This document shows, one piece after another, positions 14,507 to 26,255 of a stretch of DNA of 64,000 bases. The stretch comes from Mycobacterium sp. BK086. Its GTDB lineage: Bacteria > Actinomycetota > Actinomycetes > Mycobacteriales > Mycobacteriaceae. A program made the translations under genes and the position numbers. Each line of letters starts with the position of its first letter. Positions within the stretch are counted from its first letter, which is position 1. Under the pieces are notes generated by a model. The model was not told the origin of the DNA. It was given only the letters and a program-made list of their open reading frames with translations, and did not search any database. Location: NCBI GenBank assembly GCA_004362315.1, contig SNWL01000003.1, positions 248,001 through 312,000 on the forward strand, written 5' to 3'.

Positions 14507-14691
14507 CGGCGGGTGACGTGGTTGGGTCCACCACGACTGCGCATGGTGGTGCCCGACTCGCGCAGCAGCGCGTGGATCGAACCGTACGATCGGCCCGTCG
14601 TCGCCACCAGAGTGCGGATACTCGCGCCGCCCTCGTAGGCGTTCCGCAGATTGTTCAACAACTGGTCATGAGCTTCGCTGGGCTTCCTCAT
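14503..14691 (-). CDS. Small helix-turn-helix protein (Rv1473A-like)
   Basis: 62 aa from ATG 14691, which sits 6 bases after GGGGAGG; a GTG two codons earlier is too close to that site. The middle (EGGASIRTLVATTGRSYGSIHALLRESG) reads as a compact helix-turn-helix and the C-terminus is basic (MRSRGGPNHVTRR), consistent with DNA binding. No partner domain. It corresponds to H37Rv Rv1473A, annotated only as a possible regulator. Targets unknown. Its stop overlaps the acnR stop in a shared CTAG. Confidence 0.8.
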   Translation of the reverse strand: MRKPSEAHDQLLNNLRNAYEGGASIRTLVATTGRSYGSIHALLRESGTTMRSRGGPNHVTRR

Positions 14692-14787
14692 GATCACCCT
14701 CCCCGGTCGATCGACGCCGATAGACAGAAGAGTAGGAGCGCTTCTGCGCGGTTTGGCCGGATTGACCGAAATGGTTTATGCCAGTTG

Positions 14788-16416
<1,629 letters not shown>

Positions 16417-16432
16417 GCGCACTACTCCTTAG

Positions 16433-17254
16433 TTACTTCTCGTCGGTGAAGACCGGGTCCCGGTTCTCGGCGCGCGCAGCAACCGCCTCTTCGAAGTTGG
16501 CGGTGAGCAGGCGCACATAGAGCTGCCCGAGACCCTCGGCCTGCATATGACTTTCCAGGCTACCGGCGTCTAGTCCACTCCATAGCGTCCGCTTGGTCAA
16601 TTCCGTGCCCGGGCGGGAGAACGCCGCGATGCGGGTCGCGATCTCGAAGCACGCCGGCAACAGCTCGTCTTCAGGCACCTGACGGGACACCAGGCCGATC
16701 CGTTCGGCCTCCTGCGCGTCGACGTCGCGACCGGTGAGCATGATCTCGAAGGCCCGCGAGGAGCCGATCGCCCGCGGCAGCAAGTAGCTCAGGCCCAGCT
16801 CACTGGCGGTCAGCCCGTTGTTGATCCCGGCCGCGCGGAAGTACGCGCCATCGGCGGCCACCCGGATGTCGGCGGCCAGCGCCAGGCAGAGTCCGCCACC
16901 GATGGCCGCGCCGTTGACCGCGGCGATGATCGGCTGGTGCAGCTTGCGCATGGCGAGAATCACATCGTCGAGCACCGCCATCGAGCGCAGTCCGAACGAC
17001 GGCCGGGTCAGTCCGGCGACGTGCGGAATCGACCCGGCGGACTTGTGGTCGGCGCCCGAGGAGAAGCCGCGCCCGGCGCCGGTCAGCACGACCGCGCGCA
17101 CGGTGTTGTCGTGGCGGAGGTCGGTGAGGACTTCCAGCAGCGGCAGCATGACGTCGAACGCCATGGAGTTCATCCGCTCGGGCCGATTCAGGGTCACCAG
17201 AGCGATGTTGGGCTGGGGGTTTTCGACGAGAACGAAACCAGAGTCACGGATCAC
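16433..17254 (-). CDS. echA12: Enoyl-CoA hydratase/isomerase family protein
   Basis: 273 aa crotonase-fold protein, the likely Rv1472 (EchA12) orthologue by position. Oxyanion-hole sequences are SSGADHKSAG and NGAAIGGGLCLALAADIRVA. The acid/base region reads AAGINNGLTASELGLSYLLPRAIG. Substrate unknown; fatty-acid or branched-chain acyl-CoA hydration is the family default. GTG 17254 follows a TACCGT hexamer by 6 bases. The downstream ABC-F gene is close enough to be co-transcribed. Confidence 0.88.
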   Translation of the reverse strand: MIRDSGFVLVENPQPNIALVTLNRPERMNSMAFDVMLPLLEVLTDLRHDNTVRAVVLTGAGRGFSSGADHKSAGSIPHVAGLTRPSFGLRSMAVLDDVILAMRKLHQPIIAAVNGAAIGGGLCLALAADIRVAADGAYFRAAGINNGLTASELGLSYLLPRAIGSSRAFEIMLTGRDVDAQEAERIGLVSRQVPEDELLPACFEIATRIAAFSRPGTELTKRTLWSGLDAGSLESHMQAEGLGQLYVRLLTANFEEAVAARAENRDPVFTDEK

Positions 17255-17260
17255 CGTTGC

Positions 17261-17266
17261 ACGGTA
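17261..17266 (-). promoter_or_regulatory. -10 hexamer of echA12, leaderless arrangement
   Basis: TACCGT on the minus strand, 6 bases before GTG 17254, with no ribosome site. The gap to the upstream thioredoxin gene is only 25 bases. Confidence 0.5.
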
Positions 17267-17279
17267 ACCCGCCCTGCGA

Positions 17280-17639
17280 TTACTCGGTTGGCGACTGAGA
17301 CGCGATGGCCGCGTCGACGTCGAACTCCTTGACCTGCGAGATGAGGTCCTCCAGCGCGGCGGGCGGCAGCGCGCCGGCCTGGTTGAAGATCAGCTTGCCC
17401 TTCTTGAACGCCATCAGGGTGGGGATGGAGCGGATCTCGGCGGCGGCGGCCAGCTCCTGCTCGGCCTCGGTGTCGACCTTGCCGTAGACGACATCGGGAT
17501 GCTTCTCCGAGGACGCGGTGAACGTAGGAGCGAAGGCGCGACAGGGTCCGCACCACGACGCCCAGAAGTCCACCAGCACGATGTCGTTGCCGGTGATGGT
17601 GTCGTTGAAGTTCTGTGCGGTCAGGTCTTGGGTAGCCAC
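17280..17639 (-). CDS. trxB1: Thioredoxin-fold protein (TrxB1-like)
   Basis: 119 aa single thioredoxin domain with active site WASWCGPC (Cys30 and Cys33) and the cis-Pro loop IRSIPTLMAF. Disulfide reductant in the cytoplasm, no signal peptide. The frame is open far upstream, but GTG 17639 has AGGA 5 bases before it and gives the usual thioredoxin length. It matches Rv1471 (trxB1) by position next to echA12. Confidence 0.93.
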   Translation of the reverse strand: MATQDLTAQNFNDTITGNDIVLVDFWASWCGPCRAFAPTFTASSEKHPDVVYGKVDTEAEQELAAAAEIRSIPTLMAFKKGKLIFNQAGALPPAALEDLISQVKEFDVDAAIASQSPTE

Positions 17640-17683
17640 GTCAGTCCTAACGTCGGGGTTCCGCTGTGTGTTCCCTGCAAGGA

Positions 17684-18799
17684 TCAATACAAACTGCCCA
17701 GCGCGGCGGGCGCATCGAAACCGCCGAACTCGTCGAGCGTGCCGTCGCGCACCCGATTCACCCAGGCGGGATCGGCGAGCAGTGCGCGGCCGACCGCGAC
17801 GATGTCGAACTCGCCGGCATCGAACTGGTCGAGCAGCGTGTCGATCGACGACGGCGGGATCGGACCGCCGCCCTCTCCGGGATTGAATTCGGTTTCCAGC
17901 CCGACCGATCCGACCGCGATCACAGGCAGACCGGTCACCTTCTTGGTCCAGCCGGCCAGGCTCAATCGCGGGTCCTCGTCTTCGAACCCGGGCAGATAGT
18001 GCCGTCGGGTCGACGGGTGCAAGACGTCCACCCCGGCCTCGACGAGTGGGGCCAGCAGCTCGCCGAGTTCGGCTCCGCTTGCGGCTATCCGGGCGTCGTA
18101 CCGGTTCATCTTCCACTGCGAGAACCGGAAGATGATCGGGAAGTCGGGGCCGACGGCTGCGCGCACCGCCGCGACGACCTCGGCCGGGAACCGGGTGCGA
18201 CCCGCCAGTGAGCCGCCGTAGCCGTCGGTGCGCTGATTGGTCTGCTCCCAAAGGAATTGGTCGAGCAGGTAACCGTGGGCGCCGTGGATCTCGACGGCAT
18301 CGAAGCCGGCTGCCTTCGCGTTGCTGGCGGCCAGCGCGTAGGCGTCGGCGAGCTCGGGCAGCTCGTCGATGCTCAAGGCGCGCCCGATTGCGCTGCCCGC
18401 GAGGTCGATTCCCGACGGGCTGACCGGAACCTGATCGGGCGCATCGCCGTCGTGCACGCCGCGCGCAGCGCCCTGATGCCAGAGTTGCGCGGCGATCGTG
18501 CCACCTTCCGCGTGCACGGCCTCGGTGACCGCGCGCCAGCCGGCCAGCACCTCGTCGCCGTCGAGATTCGGGATGCGGTCCGGCCAGCCGGCGGCCGGGT
18601 GCGGAATGCGGATGCCTTCGGTGATGACCAGCCCGGTGCCGCCCGCGGCGCGGCGGGCGTAGTAGGCGGCCACGTCCGGTCCCGGGATGCCGCCCGGCGA
18701 GGCGGCCCTGGTCATCGGCGCCATCGCGAACCGGTTGCGCACGGTCAGCGAGCCGACGGTCAGCGGGGTGAACAGATCTGACACGCGAGCATCATCCAT
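17684..18799 (-). CDS. Old yellow enzyme family NADH:flavin oxidoreductase
   Basis: 371 aa TIM-barrel flavoenzyme. Motifs: NRFAMAPMTRAASPGG near the N-terminus, AAQLWHQGA, the substrate-binding pair EIHGAHGYLLDQFLW, the family hallmark QRTDGYGGSLAGRTRFP, and the FMN phosphate region VGRALLADPAWV. Predicted to reduce activated alkenes; natural substrate unknown. ATG 18799 overlaps the preceding gene's stop by 8 bases, so it is the last gene of a three-gene unit. H37Rv has other genes (fadE15, a PE_PGRS gene, ctpD) in this interval, so the cassette is lineage-specific. Confidence 0.9.
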   Translation of the reverse strand: MDDARVSDLFTPLTVGSLTVRNRFAMAPMTRAASPGGIPGPDVAAYYARRAAGGTGLVITEGIRIPHPAAGWPDRIPNLDGDEVLAGWRAVTEAVHAEGGTIAAQLWHQGAARGVHDGDAPDQVPVSPSGIDLAGSAIGRALSIDELPELADAYALAASNAKAAGFDAVEIHGAHGYLLDQFLWEQTNQRTDGYGGSLAGRTRFPAEVVAAVRAAVGPDFPIIFRFSQWKMNRYDARIAASGAELGELLAPLVEAGVDVLHPSTRRHYLPGFEDEDPRLSLAGWTKKVTGLPVIAVGSVGLETEFNPGEGGGPIPPSSIDTLLDQFDAGEFDIVAVGRALLADPAWVNRVRDGTLDEFGGFDAPAALGSLY

Positions 18800-19430
18800 G
18801 ACTCTGGACCTGCCGGAAGAAGGCGGTGATGGCGGTGGCCAGCGCGTCCACGTCGGCGGACAGATCCAGATCGTGCACGGCGCCGAACGGCGCGTTCCAC
18901 AACGGCCCGGTGCGCGGCGCGCTCGCGAAGTCCCACGGCCCGACATAGGCGTACGGCAATTCGTGGAAGTCGTCGCCGGGCGATACGCCGTAGTTGACCT
19001 CGTCGGCACTGGCGGCGACATCGAAGTGTTCCGGCCACAGCACCGGATGACCGTGCGGGAGAACAGCATTGATGGCGAAGCCGCCGGCGTACAGGCACCG
19101 GTAGATGGCGTCGGCGGCGGTGGCGTCCAGGTCGAGGACGGTGCCGGGTTCCAATGGAACGACGGAGTCGTACACGCCGGCAGGCGGCCCGACATCGAGA
19201 CCGCTGTCCCGGACCAGAGCACTCACCGGACCGGCGAGGGCCACGCTGCGGTCGTCGGCGACCAAGGTCGTTCCGTGGACCGCGATCGCCAGCGTGGTGG
19301 CGCTGAAGCCGTCGAGGCGCACCGCCAGCCGGATGGTTCCCGTCGCGCGGTATTGCGGTCCGGCGACGAAGCTCTCGGCGACGGCGTGCAGTTGGCGACG
19401 GGTCGCCACGACGGTGGCCGGCTCACTCAC
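18792..19430 (-). CDS. Conserved hypothetical protein
   Basis: 212 aa, soluble, no recognised domain. It is acidic and rich in Asp, Ala and Gly; the middle third has a run of short beta-like segments (TTLAIAVHGTTLVADDRSVAL) and the C-terminal half several Trp/Pro landmarks (HPVLWPEHFDVAAS, YAYVGPWDFAS). GTG 19430 shares GTGA with the stop of the membrane-protein gene upstream, and its own stop lies inside the start of the old-yellow-enzyme gene. Translational coupling on both sides argues for one function with its neighbours; which one is unknown. Confidence 0.78.
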   Translation of the reverse strand: MSEPATVVATRRQLHAVAESFVAGPQYRATGTIRLAVRLDGFSATTLAIAVHGTTLVADDRSVALAGPVSALVRDSGLDVGPPAGVYDSVVPLEPGTVLDLDATAADAIYRCLYAGGFAINAVLPHGHPVLWPEHFDVAASADEVNYGVSPGDDFHELPYAYVGPWDFASAPRTGPLWNAPFGAVHDLDLSADVDALATAITAFFRQVQSHG

Positions 19431-19996
19431 TCAGTTTTTCCTTTGGTGTTCTCGATGAGCACCAACGCGCGCTCCTTGGCGCGATCGGCGTTGTCCAGCA
19501 ACCGGTCTCGCCGGCCCGGCCACCAGAACAGTTCGAACCCCAGCAGCACGAGGTACACGAGCGACGCGATCATGTCCCTGGTCGAGCCGAATACCGAATC
19601 CCACACCGCGGTCCCGATCCCGACGACGAGGACCAGCGGCAGCACCCAGCGGAACGGACGGCCTCTCTCCTCGGCCTTGTGCATGCCGTCGGCGAAGTCG
19701 ACCACCGCCTGCGCCAGCGCGGGATCGCCGATCCGCCCACCCCAGTGCGCGATTCCGGCGACCCGTTCGCGTTGCTCACCAGTGAGCGCCGACGCGCCCG
19801 GCCAGTACCGGACCATCCGGCGACCCAGCCAGATGCCGTAGAACACCGTCATGACGGCCAGCACGATCAGGGGGACGAACCACAGCCCCGAGTCCAGCCA
19901 TGAGAGCAGGCCGAGGAAGACGCCGGCGCCAAGTCCGACGATGACCGACCGCCAAAACGCATTGCCGCGCCAGACGAAGGCCGGGACGGTCAGCAT
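19427..19996 (-). CDS. Hypothetical membrane protein
   Basis: 189 aa with about four membrane segments in two pairs (about residues 14-31 and 38-57, then 119-131 and 141-157). A hydrophilic middle (residues 58-112) contains GEQRERVAGIAHWGGRIGDPALAQ. The C-terminus is basic (RRDRLLDNADRAKERA). No family recognised. It is first in the three-gene unit ending with the old yellow enzyme, and appears to have its own leaderless promoter overlapping the stop of the SUF operon's last gene. Confidence 0.78.
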   Translation of the reverse strand: MLTVPAFVWRGNAFWRSVIVGLGAGVFLGLLSWLDSGLWFVPLIVLAVMTVFYGIWLGRRMVRYWPGASALTGEQRERVAGIAHWGGRIGDPALAQAVVDFADGMHKAEERGRPFRWVLPLVLVVGIGTAVWDSVFGSTRDMIASLVYLVLLGFELFWWPGRRDRLLDNADRAKERALVLIENTKGKTE

Positions 19997-20002
19997 CAGC
20001 TC

Positions 20003-20008
20003 ACATTA
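20003..20008 (-). promoter_or_regulatory. -10 hexamer overlapping the sufT-like stop, leaderless start of next unit
   Basis: TAATGT on the minus strand, 6 bases before ATG 19996. Its TAA is the stop codon of the DUF59 gene, so a promoter is embedded in the last codon of the SUF operon. Confidence 0.45.
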
Positions 20009-20343
20009 AACAGTGAAGCCCAGAGCGCGCAGTTGTTCGCGGCCGTCCTCGGTGATCTTGTCCGGGCCCCACGGCGGATTCCACACCCAGTTGATCTTGG
20101 CTTCGTTGACCAACCCGGCGCCGACCAGCGCGGTCATCGTCTGGTCTTCGATCACGTCGGTCAGCGGGCAGGCCGCCGAGGTCAGCGTCATGTCGATCTT
20201 GGCCACCGTGCCGGTGTCGGCCTTCTCGACATTGAGGCCGTAGACGAGCCCGAGGTCGACGACGTTGATGCCGAGTTCGGGATCCACCACGTCGCGCATG
20301 GCTTCCTCGATGTCGGCCAAGAATTCTTCCGAGACAGGGTCGC

Positions 20344-20347
<4 letters not shown>
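20006..20347 (-). CDS. sufT: DUF59/MIP18-type iron-sulfur assembly protein (SufT-like)
   Basis: 113 aa. DUF59 fold: DVVDPELGINVVDLGLVYGL near the N-terminus, the conserved Cys in TLTSAACPLTDVI, and the WVWNPPWGPDKITEDGREQLRALGF C-terminal signature. Such proteins help mature Fe-S enzymes. ATG 20347 overlaps the sufU stop as ATGA, making it the last gene of the SUF operon. Corresponds to H37Rv Rv1466. The symbol is by analogy with other bacterial DUF59 proteins. Confidence 0.88.
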
Positions 20348-22814
<2,467 letters not shown>

Positions 22815-22818
<4 letters not shown>

Positions 22819-24005
22819 GGCTGTGCGGTTCTCGATTCAGTGATTGCTAGTTCTCGTTCGATGGCTTCGGTCAGGCGGTCGCGGACGGCGGGCACGGCGA
22901 TCTTGGCGATGATCTCGCCGAAGAAACCGCGCACCATCAGCCGGCGGGCCGCCTCTTCCGGGATACCGCGGGCCTGCAGATAGAACAGCTGCTCGTCGTC
23001 GAAACGTCCGGTGGCACTGGCGTGTCCGGCACCGACGATCTCGCCGGTCTCGATCTCCAGGTTGGGCACCGAGTCGGCGCGGGCACCGTCGGTGAGCACC
23101 AGGTTCCGGTTGATCTCGAAGGTATCGGTTCCGGTGGCCTCGGCGCGGATCAGCACATCGCCGATCCACACCGTGTGGGCGTCCGGCTTGCGGGAATCCG
23201 GATCACCTTGCAGCGCACCCTTGTACAGCACGTCGGACTTGCAGTTCGGCTGCGCGTGGTCGACCAGGAGCCGCGATTCGAAGAACTGTCCGTCGTCGGC
23301 GAAGTAGGTGCCCAGCAGCTGCGCATCCCCACCGGGCGCGGTGAACCGCACCGTCGCCGAGGTGCGCACCACATCGCCACCGAGGGTGACGTTGACGTGT
23401 CCGAGGACGGCGTCCTTGCCCAGCTTGGCGTGATGGGCACTGACGTGCACCATGTCGTCGGCCCAGTCGGCGATCCAGATGACGCCGAGGCCTGCCGAAT
23501 CGCCGACGATGATCTCGACGTTGTCGGCGTAGGTTCCGCTGCCCCGCAGGTCGACGACGACGATGGCGCGGGAGAGCTCTTCGACGCGAATCTGCAGGTG
23601 CCCGTAGGCGACCGCACCCTCGCCGGGGCCGTCGATGGTGATCTCGATGGGCTCGGCCACCTCGGTGTCCCGCGCCACGGTGACCACCGTCGCCGAGTTG
23701 AACGACGAGAATGCCTGTGCGGCAACCCGATCGGCCGGAACGCCGCCCTGGCCGAGCCGCTCGTCCCCGCGGCGGACGGTCTCCACCGTCACGCCGGGCT
23801 GTTCGTCGACGCTGATCTGAGCGGTGCCGGTGGCCGGCGCCGAACCGTCGTGCAGGCCGCGCAACCGCTTGAGCGGGGTGAACCGCCAGACCTCGTCGCG
23901 ACCGCCGGGCACCTCGAAGGCGTCGACGTCGAACGAGCTGAATTGCTCGCCCTTGTTGATGGCAGTGAGGCGCGAACCCTCCACTGCCTTAGTCACGTTG
24001 CTCAC
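22815..24005 (-). CDS. sufD: Fe-S scaffold subunit SufD
   Basis: 396 aa beta-helix scaffold protein forming SufBCD. Family landmarks are DEVWRFTPLKRL near the N-terminus, the central beta-helix repeats, and the C-terminal GHASATGRFDDEQLFYLQARGIPEEAARRLMVRGFF helix region. GTG 24005 uses the last G of the sufB TAG stop (TAGTG), implying translational coupling; another in-frame GTG lies 9 bases further in. Corresponds to H37Rv Rv1462. Confidence 0.95.
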
Positions 24006-25447
24006 TAGCCGACAGCACCTTCCATCTGCAGCTCGATCAGCCGATTGAGCTCCAGGGCGTACTCCATCGGCAGTTCCTTGGCGATGGGCTCGACGAAGCC
24101 GCGCACCACCATCGCCATCGCCTCGTCCTCGGTCATACCGCGGCTCATCAGGTAGAACAGCTGGTCGGCGCTCACCTTGGACACGGTGGCCTCGTGGCCC
24201 ATCGTGACGTCGTCCTCGCGGATGTCGACGTAGGGGTAGGTGTCGCTGCGGCTGATCGTATCGACAAGCAGCGCATCGCATTTCACGCTCGACTTCGAGC
24301 CGTGCGCACCCTTGTTGACCTGAACCAGGCCGCGGTAGGACGCCCGGCCGCCGCCGCGGGCCACCGACTTCGACACGATGTTGCTCGACGTGTGGGGCGC
24401 CAGGTGCAGCATCTTGGCGCCGGTGTCCTGGTGCTGACCTTCGCCGGCGAACGCCACCGAGAGCACCTCGCCCTTGGCGTGCTCACCGGTCATCCACACG
24501 GCCGGGTACTTCATCGTGACCTTCGAGCCGATGTTGCCGTCGACCCATTCCATGGTGGCGCCTGCCTCGGCCCGCGCACGCTTGGTCACCAGGTTGAACA
24601 CGTTGTTGGACCAGTTCTGGATGGTCGTATACCGAACCCGCGCACCGGGTTTGACGACGATCTCCACCACCGCGGAGTGCAGCGAGTCGCTCTTGTAGAT
24701 CGGCGCGGTACAGCCCTCGACGTAGTGCACGTACGAGTCCTCGTCAGCGATGATCAGAGTGCGCTCGAACTGGCCCATGTTCTCGGTGTTGATCCGGAAG
24801 TAGGCCTGCAGCGGGATGTCGACGTGGACACCCTTGGGCACGTAGATGAACGAGCCACCCGACCACACCGCGGTGTTGAGCGCGGAGAACTTGTTGTCCC
24901 CGGCCGGGATCACCGTGCCGAAGTACTGCTTGAACAGCTCAGGATGCTCACGCAGGCCGGAGTCGGTGTCCAGGAAGATGACGCCCTGGGCCTCGAGGTC
25001 CTCGCGGATGGAGTGGTAGACCACCTCGGACTCGTACTGCGCGGCGACGCCGGCAACCAGACGCTGCTTCTCCGCTTCGGGGATGCCCAGGCGGTCATAG
25101 GTGTTGCGGATGTCCTCGGGCAGGTCTTCCCACGAGGCGGCCTGCTTCTCGCTGGAGCGCACGAAGTACTTGATGTTGTCGAAGTCGATGCCCTCGAGGT
25201 TCGATCCCCAGTTCGGCATCGGCTTCTTGTCGAACGTGCGCAGCGCCTTCAGCCGGATGTCGAGCATCCACTCCGGCTCGCTCTTCTTGCTCGAGATGTC
25301 GCGCACCACGGCCTCGGACAGCCCCCGCTGCGCGCTGGCACCCGCAACGTCGGAGTCCGACCAGCCGTAGCCGTAATTGCCCAGGGAGGCAATGGTTTCC
25401 TCCTGGGTCAGCGGCTGCGCCGGGGTGGCTTCCGGTGTGAGTGTCAT
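24005..25447 (-). CDS. sufB: Fe-S scaffold subunit SufB, intein-free
   Basis: 480 aa. Central scaffold of the SUF pathway. Recognisable blocks are [30 protein letters not shown], the Cys-containing [11 protein letters not shown], and the C-terminal [22 protein letters not shown]. The reading frame is continuous, whereas M. tuberculosis Rv1461 is 846 aa because of an intein. ATG 25447 has GAGGAG 7 bases upstream. Second gene of the sufR-B-D-C-S-U-T operon. Confidence 0.97.
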   Translation of the reverse strand: MTLTPEATPAQPLTQEETIASLGNYGYGWSDSDVAGASAQRGLSEAVVRDISSKKSEPEWMLDIRLKALRTFDKKPMPNWGSNLEGIDFDNIKYFVRSSEKQAASWEDLPEDIRNTYDRLGIPEAEKQRLVAGVAAQYESEVVYHSIREDLEAQGVIFLDTDSGLREHPELFKQYFGTVIPAGDNKFSALNTAVWSGGSFIYVPKGVHVDIPLQAYFRINTENMGQFERTLIIADEDSYVHYVEGCTAPIYKSDSLHSAVVEIVVKPGARVRYTTIQNWSNNVFNLVTKRARAEAGATMEWVDGNIGSKVTMKYPAVWMTGEHAKGEVLSVAFAGEGQHQDTGAKMLHLAPHTSSNIVSKSVARGGGRASYRGLVQVNKGAHGSKSSVKCDALLVDTISRSDTYPYVDIREDDVTMGHEATVSKVSADQLFYLMSRGMTEDEAMAMVVRGFVEPIAKELPMEYALELNRLIELQMEGAVG

Positions 25448-25510
25448 GGCGACGCTCCTCAATCGATCGTGGCGGCTTCGGTGCGGGCTGAGCACCGAAG
25501 TGGTTCTGGT

Positions 25511-26164
25511 CTAGCGGTGTGCCGTGGTGAGCGGCACGTGGGTGGTGCAGGCGCAGTCGCCGTTGGCGATGGTCGCCAGGCGCTGGACGTGGGTGCCGAG
25601 CACCTCCGACATGGCCTGTCGTTCGGCCTCGCAGAGCTCCGGAAACTCCTCGGCGACATGCGAAACCGGGCAGTGGTGCTGGCAGATCTCGATGCCCTGA
25701 AGAGGACCGCCCACCCGCGTCGTCGTCGCCGCATAACCGGCCCTCGTCAACGCATCGGCTACCCGCTCAGCAGTGGATTCAACGCCGTCGGGACCTGGCT
25801 TTACTCCCGCCAGGATCGCGTCGATGCGGCGCCGGGCGAACGTTTCCACCGCTTCCTCGCCGCCGATCTCACGCAGCTGGCGAATCGCGGCCGAGGCCAG
25901 GTCGTCGTAGGTGTGCTCGAGTTTGGCGCGCCCGGCGGAGGTGAGCCGGTAACGCTTGGCGGGCCTGCCCCGGCCGGCCTGCTGCCATGCCGCCGCGGCG
26001 TTGGCCTCGGCGTCGCCGGCCTCGATGAGAGCATCCAGGTGCCGGCGCACGCCGGCGGCGGACAATTCGAGTCGGCGGCCGATCTCGGCGGCGGTGATCG
26101 ATCCCGACTCGACCAGGAGTTGCACGATGGCACCCCGGGTCTGACCGTCATGCGGGATTTTCAC
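25511..26164 (-). CDS. sufR: SUF operon repressor SufR
   Basis: 217 aa from GTG 26164. N-terminal winged helix-turn-helix (TRGAIVQLLVESGSITAAEIGRRLELSAAGVRRHLDALIEAGDAE), then a C-terminal region with Cys in ICQHHCPVSH, ELCEAE and GDCACTTH, the Fe-S sensing cysteines of SufR. It senses cluster status and represses its own operon. A longer frame from GTG 26209 is unlikely because the operator at 26161-26175 covers codons there and no ribosome site fits. GTG 26164 lies inside the operator, suggesting a leaderless start. Corresponds to H37Rv Rv1460. Confidence 0.92.
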   Translation of the reverse strand: MKIPHDGQTRGAIVQLLVESGSITAAEIGRRLELSAAGVRRHLDALIEAGDAEANAAAAWQQAGRGRPAKRYRLTSAGRAKLEHTYDDLASAAIRQLREIGGEEAVETFARRRIDAILAGVKPGPDGVESTAERVADALTRAGYAATTTRVGGPLQGIEICQHHCPVSHVAEEFPELCEAERQAMSEVLGTHVQRLATIANGDCACTTHVPLTTAHR

Positions 26165-26175
26165 AACACCAGTGT
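26161..26175 (-). promoter_or_regulatory. SufR operator ACACT-N5-TGTGA
   Basis: The minus strand reads ACACTGGTGTTGTGA, a full match to the ACACT-N5-TGTGA site described for mycobacterial SufR. The GTG start of sufR lies in its right half, so repressor would sit on the transcription start. Confidence 0.7.
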
Positions 26176-26177
26176 TA
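26172..26177 (-). promoter_or_regulatory. Probable -10 of the suf operon
   Basis: TAACAC on the minus strand, 7 bases before GTG 26164; the last position departs from TANNNT. It overlaps the left half of the SufR operator. Confidence 0.4.
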
Positions 26178-26243
26178 CGCAATTCCCCGAACAGGTCTAG
26201 CAAGGGCACCCTTAGCAGCCACGAGCGTAAAAGGCCCGGCAGT

Positions 26244-26249
26244 TAGAGT
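26244..26249 (+). promoter_or_regulatory. -10 hexamer of mptB, leaderless arrangement
   Basis: TAGAGT ends 6 bases before GTG 26256. The preceding GTG at 26253 is only 3 bases away, so the hexamer favours the second GTG as the true start. Confidence 0.5.
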
Positions 26250-26255
26250 GCTGTG

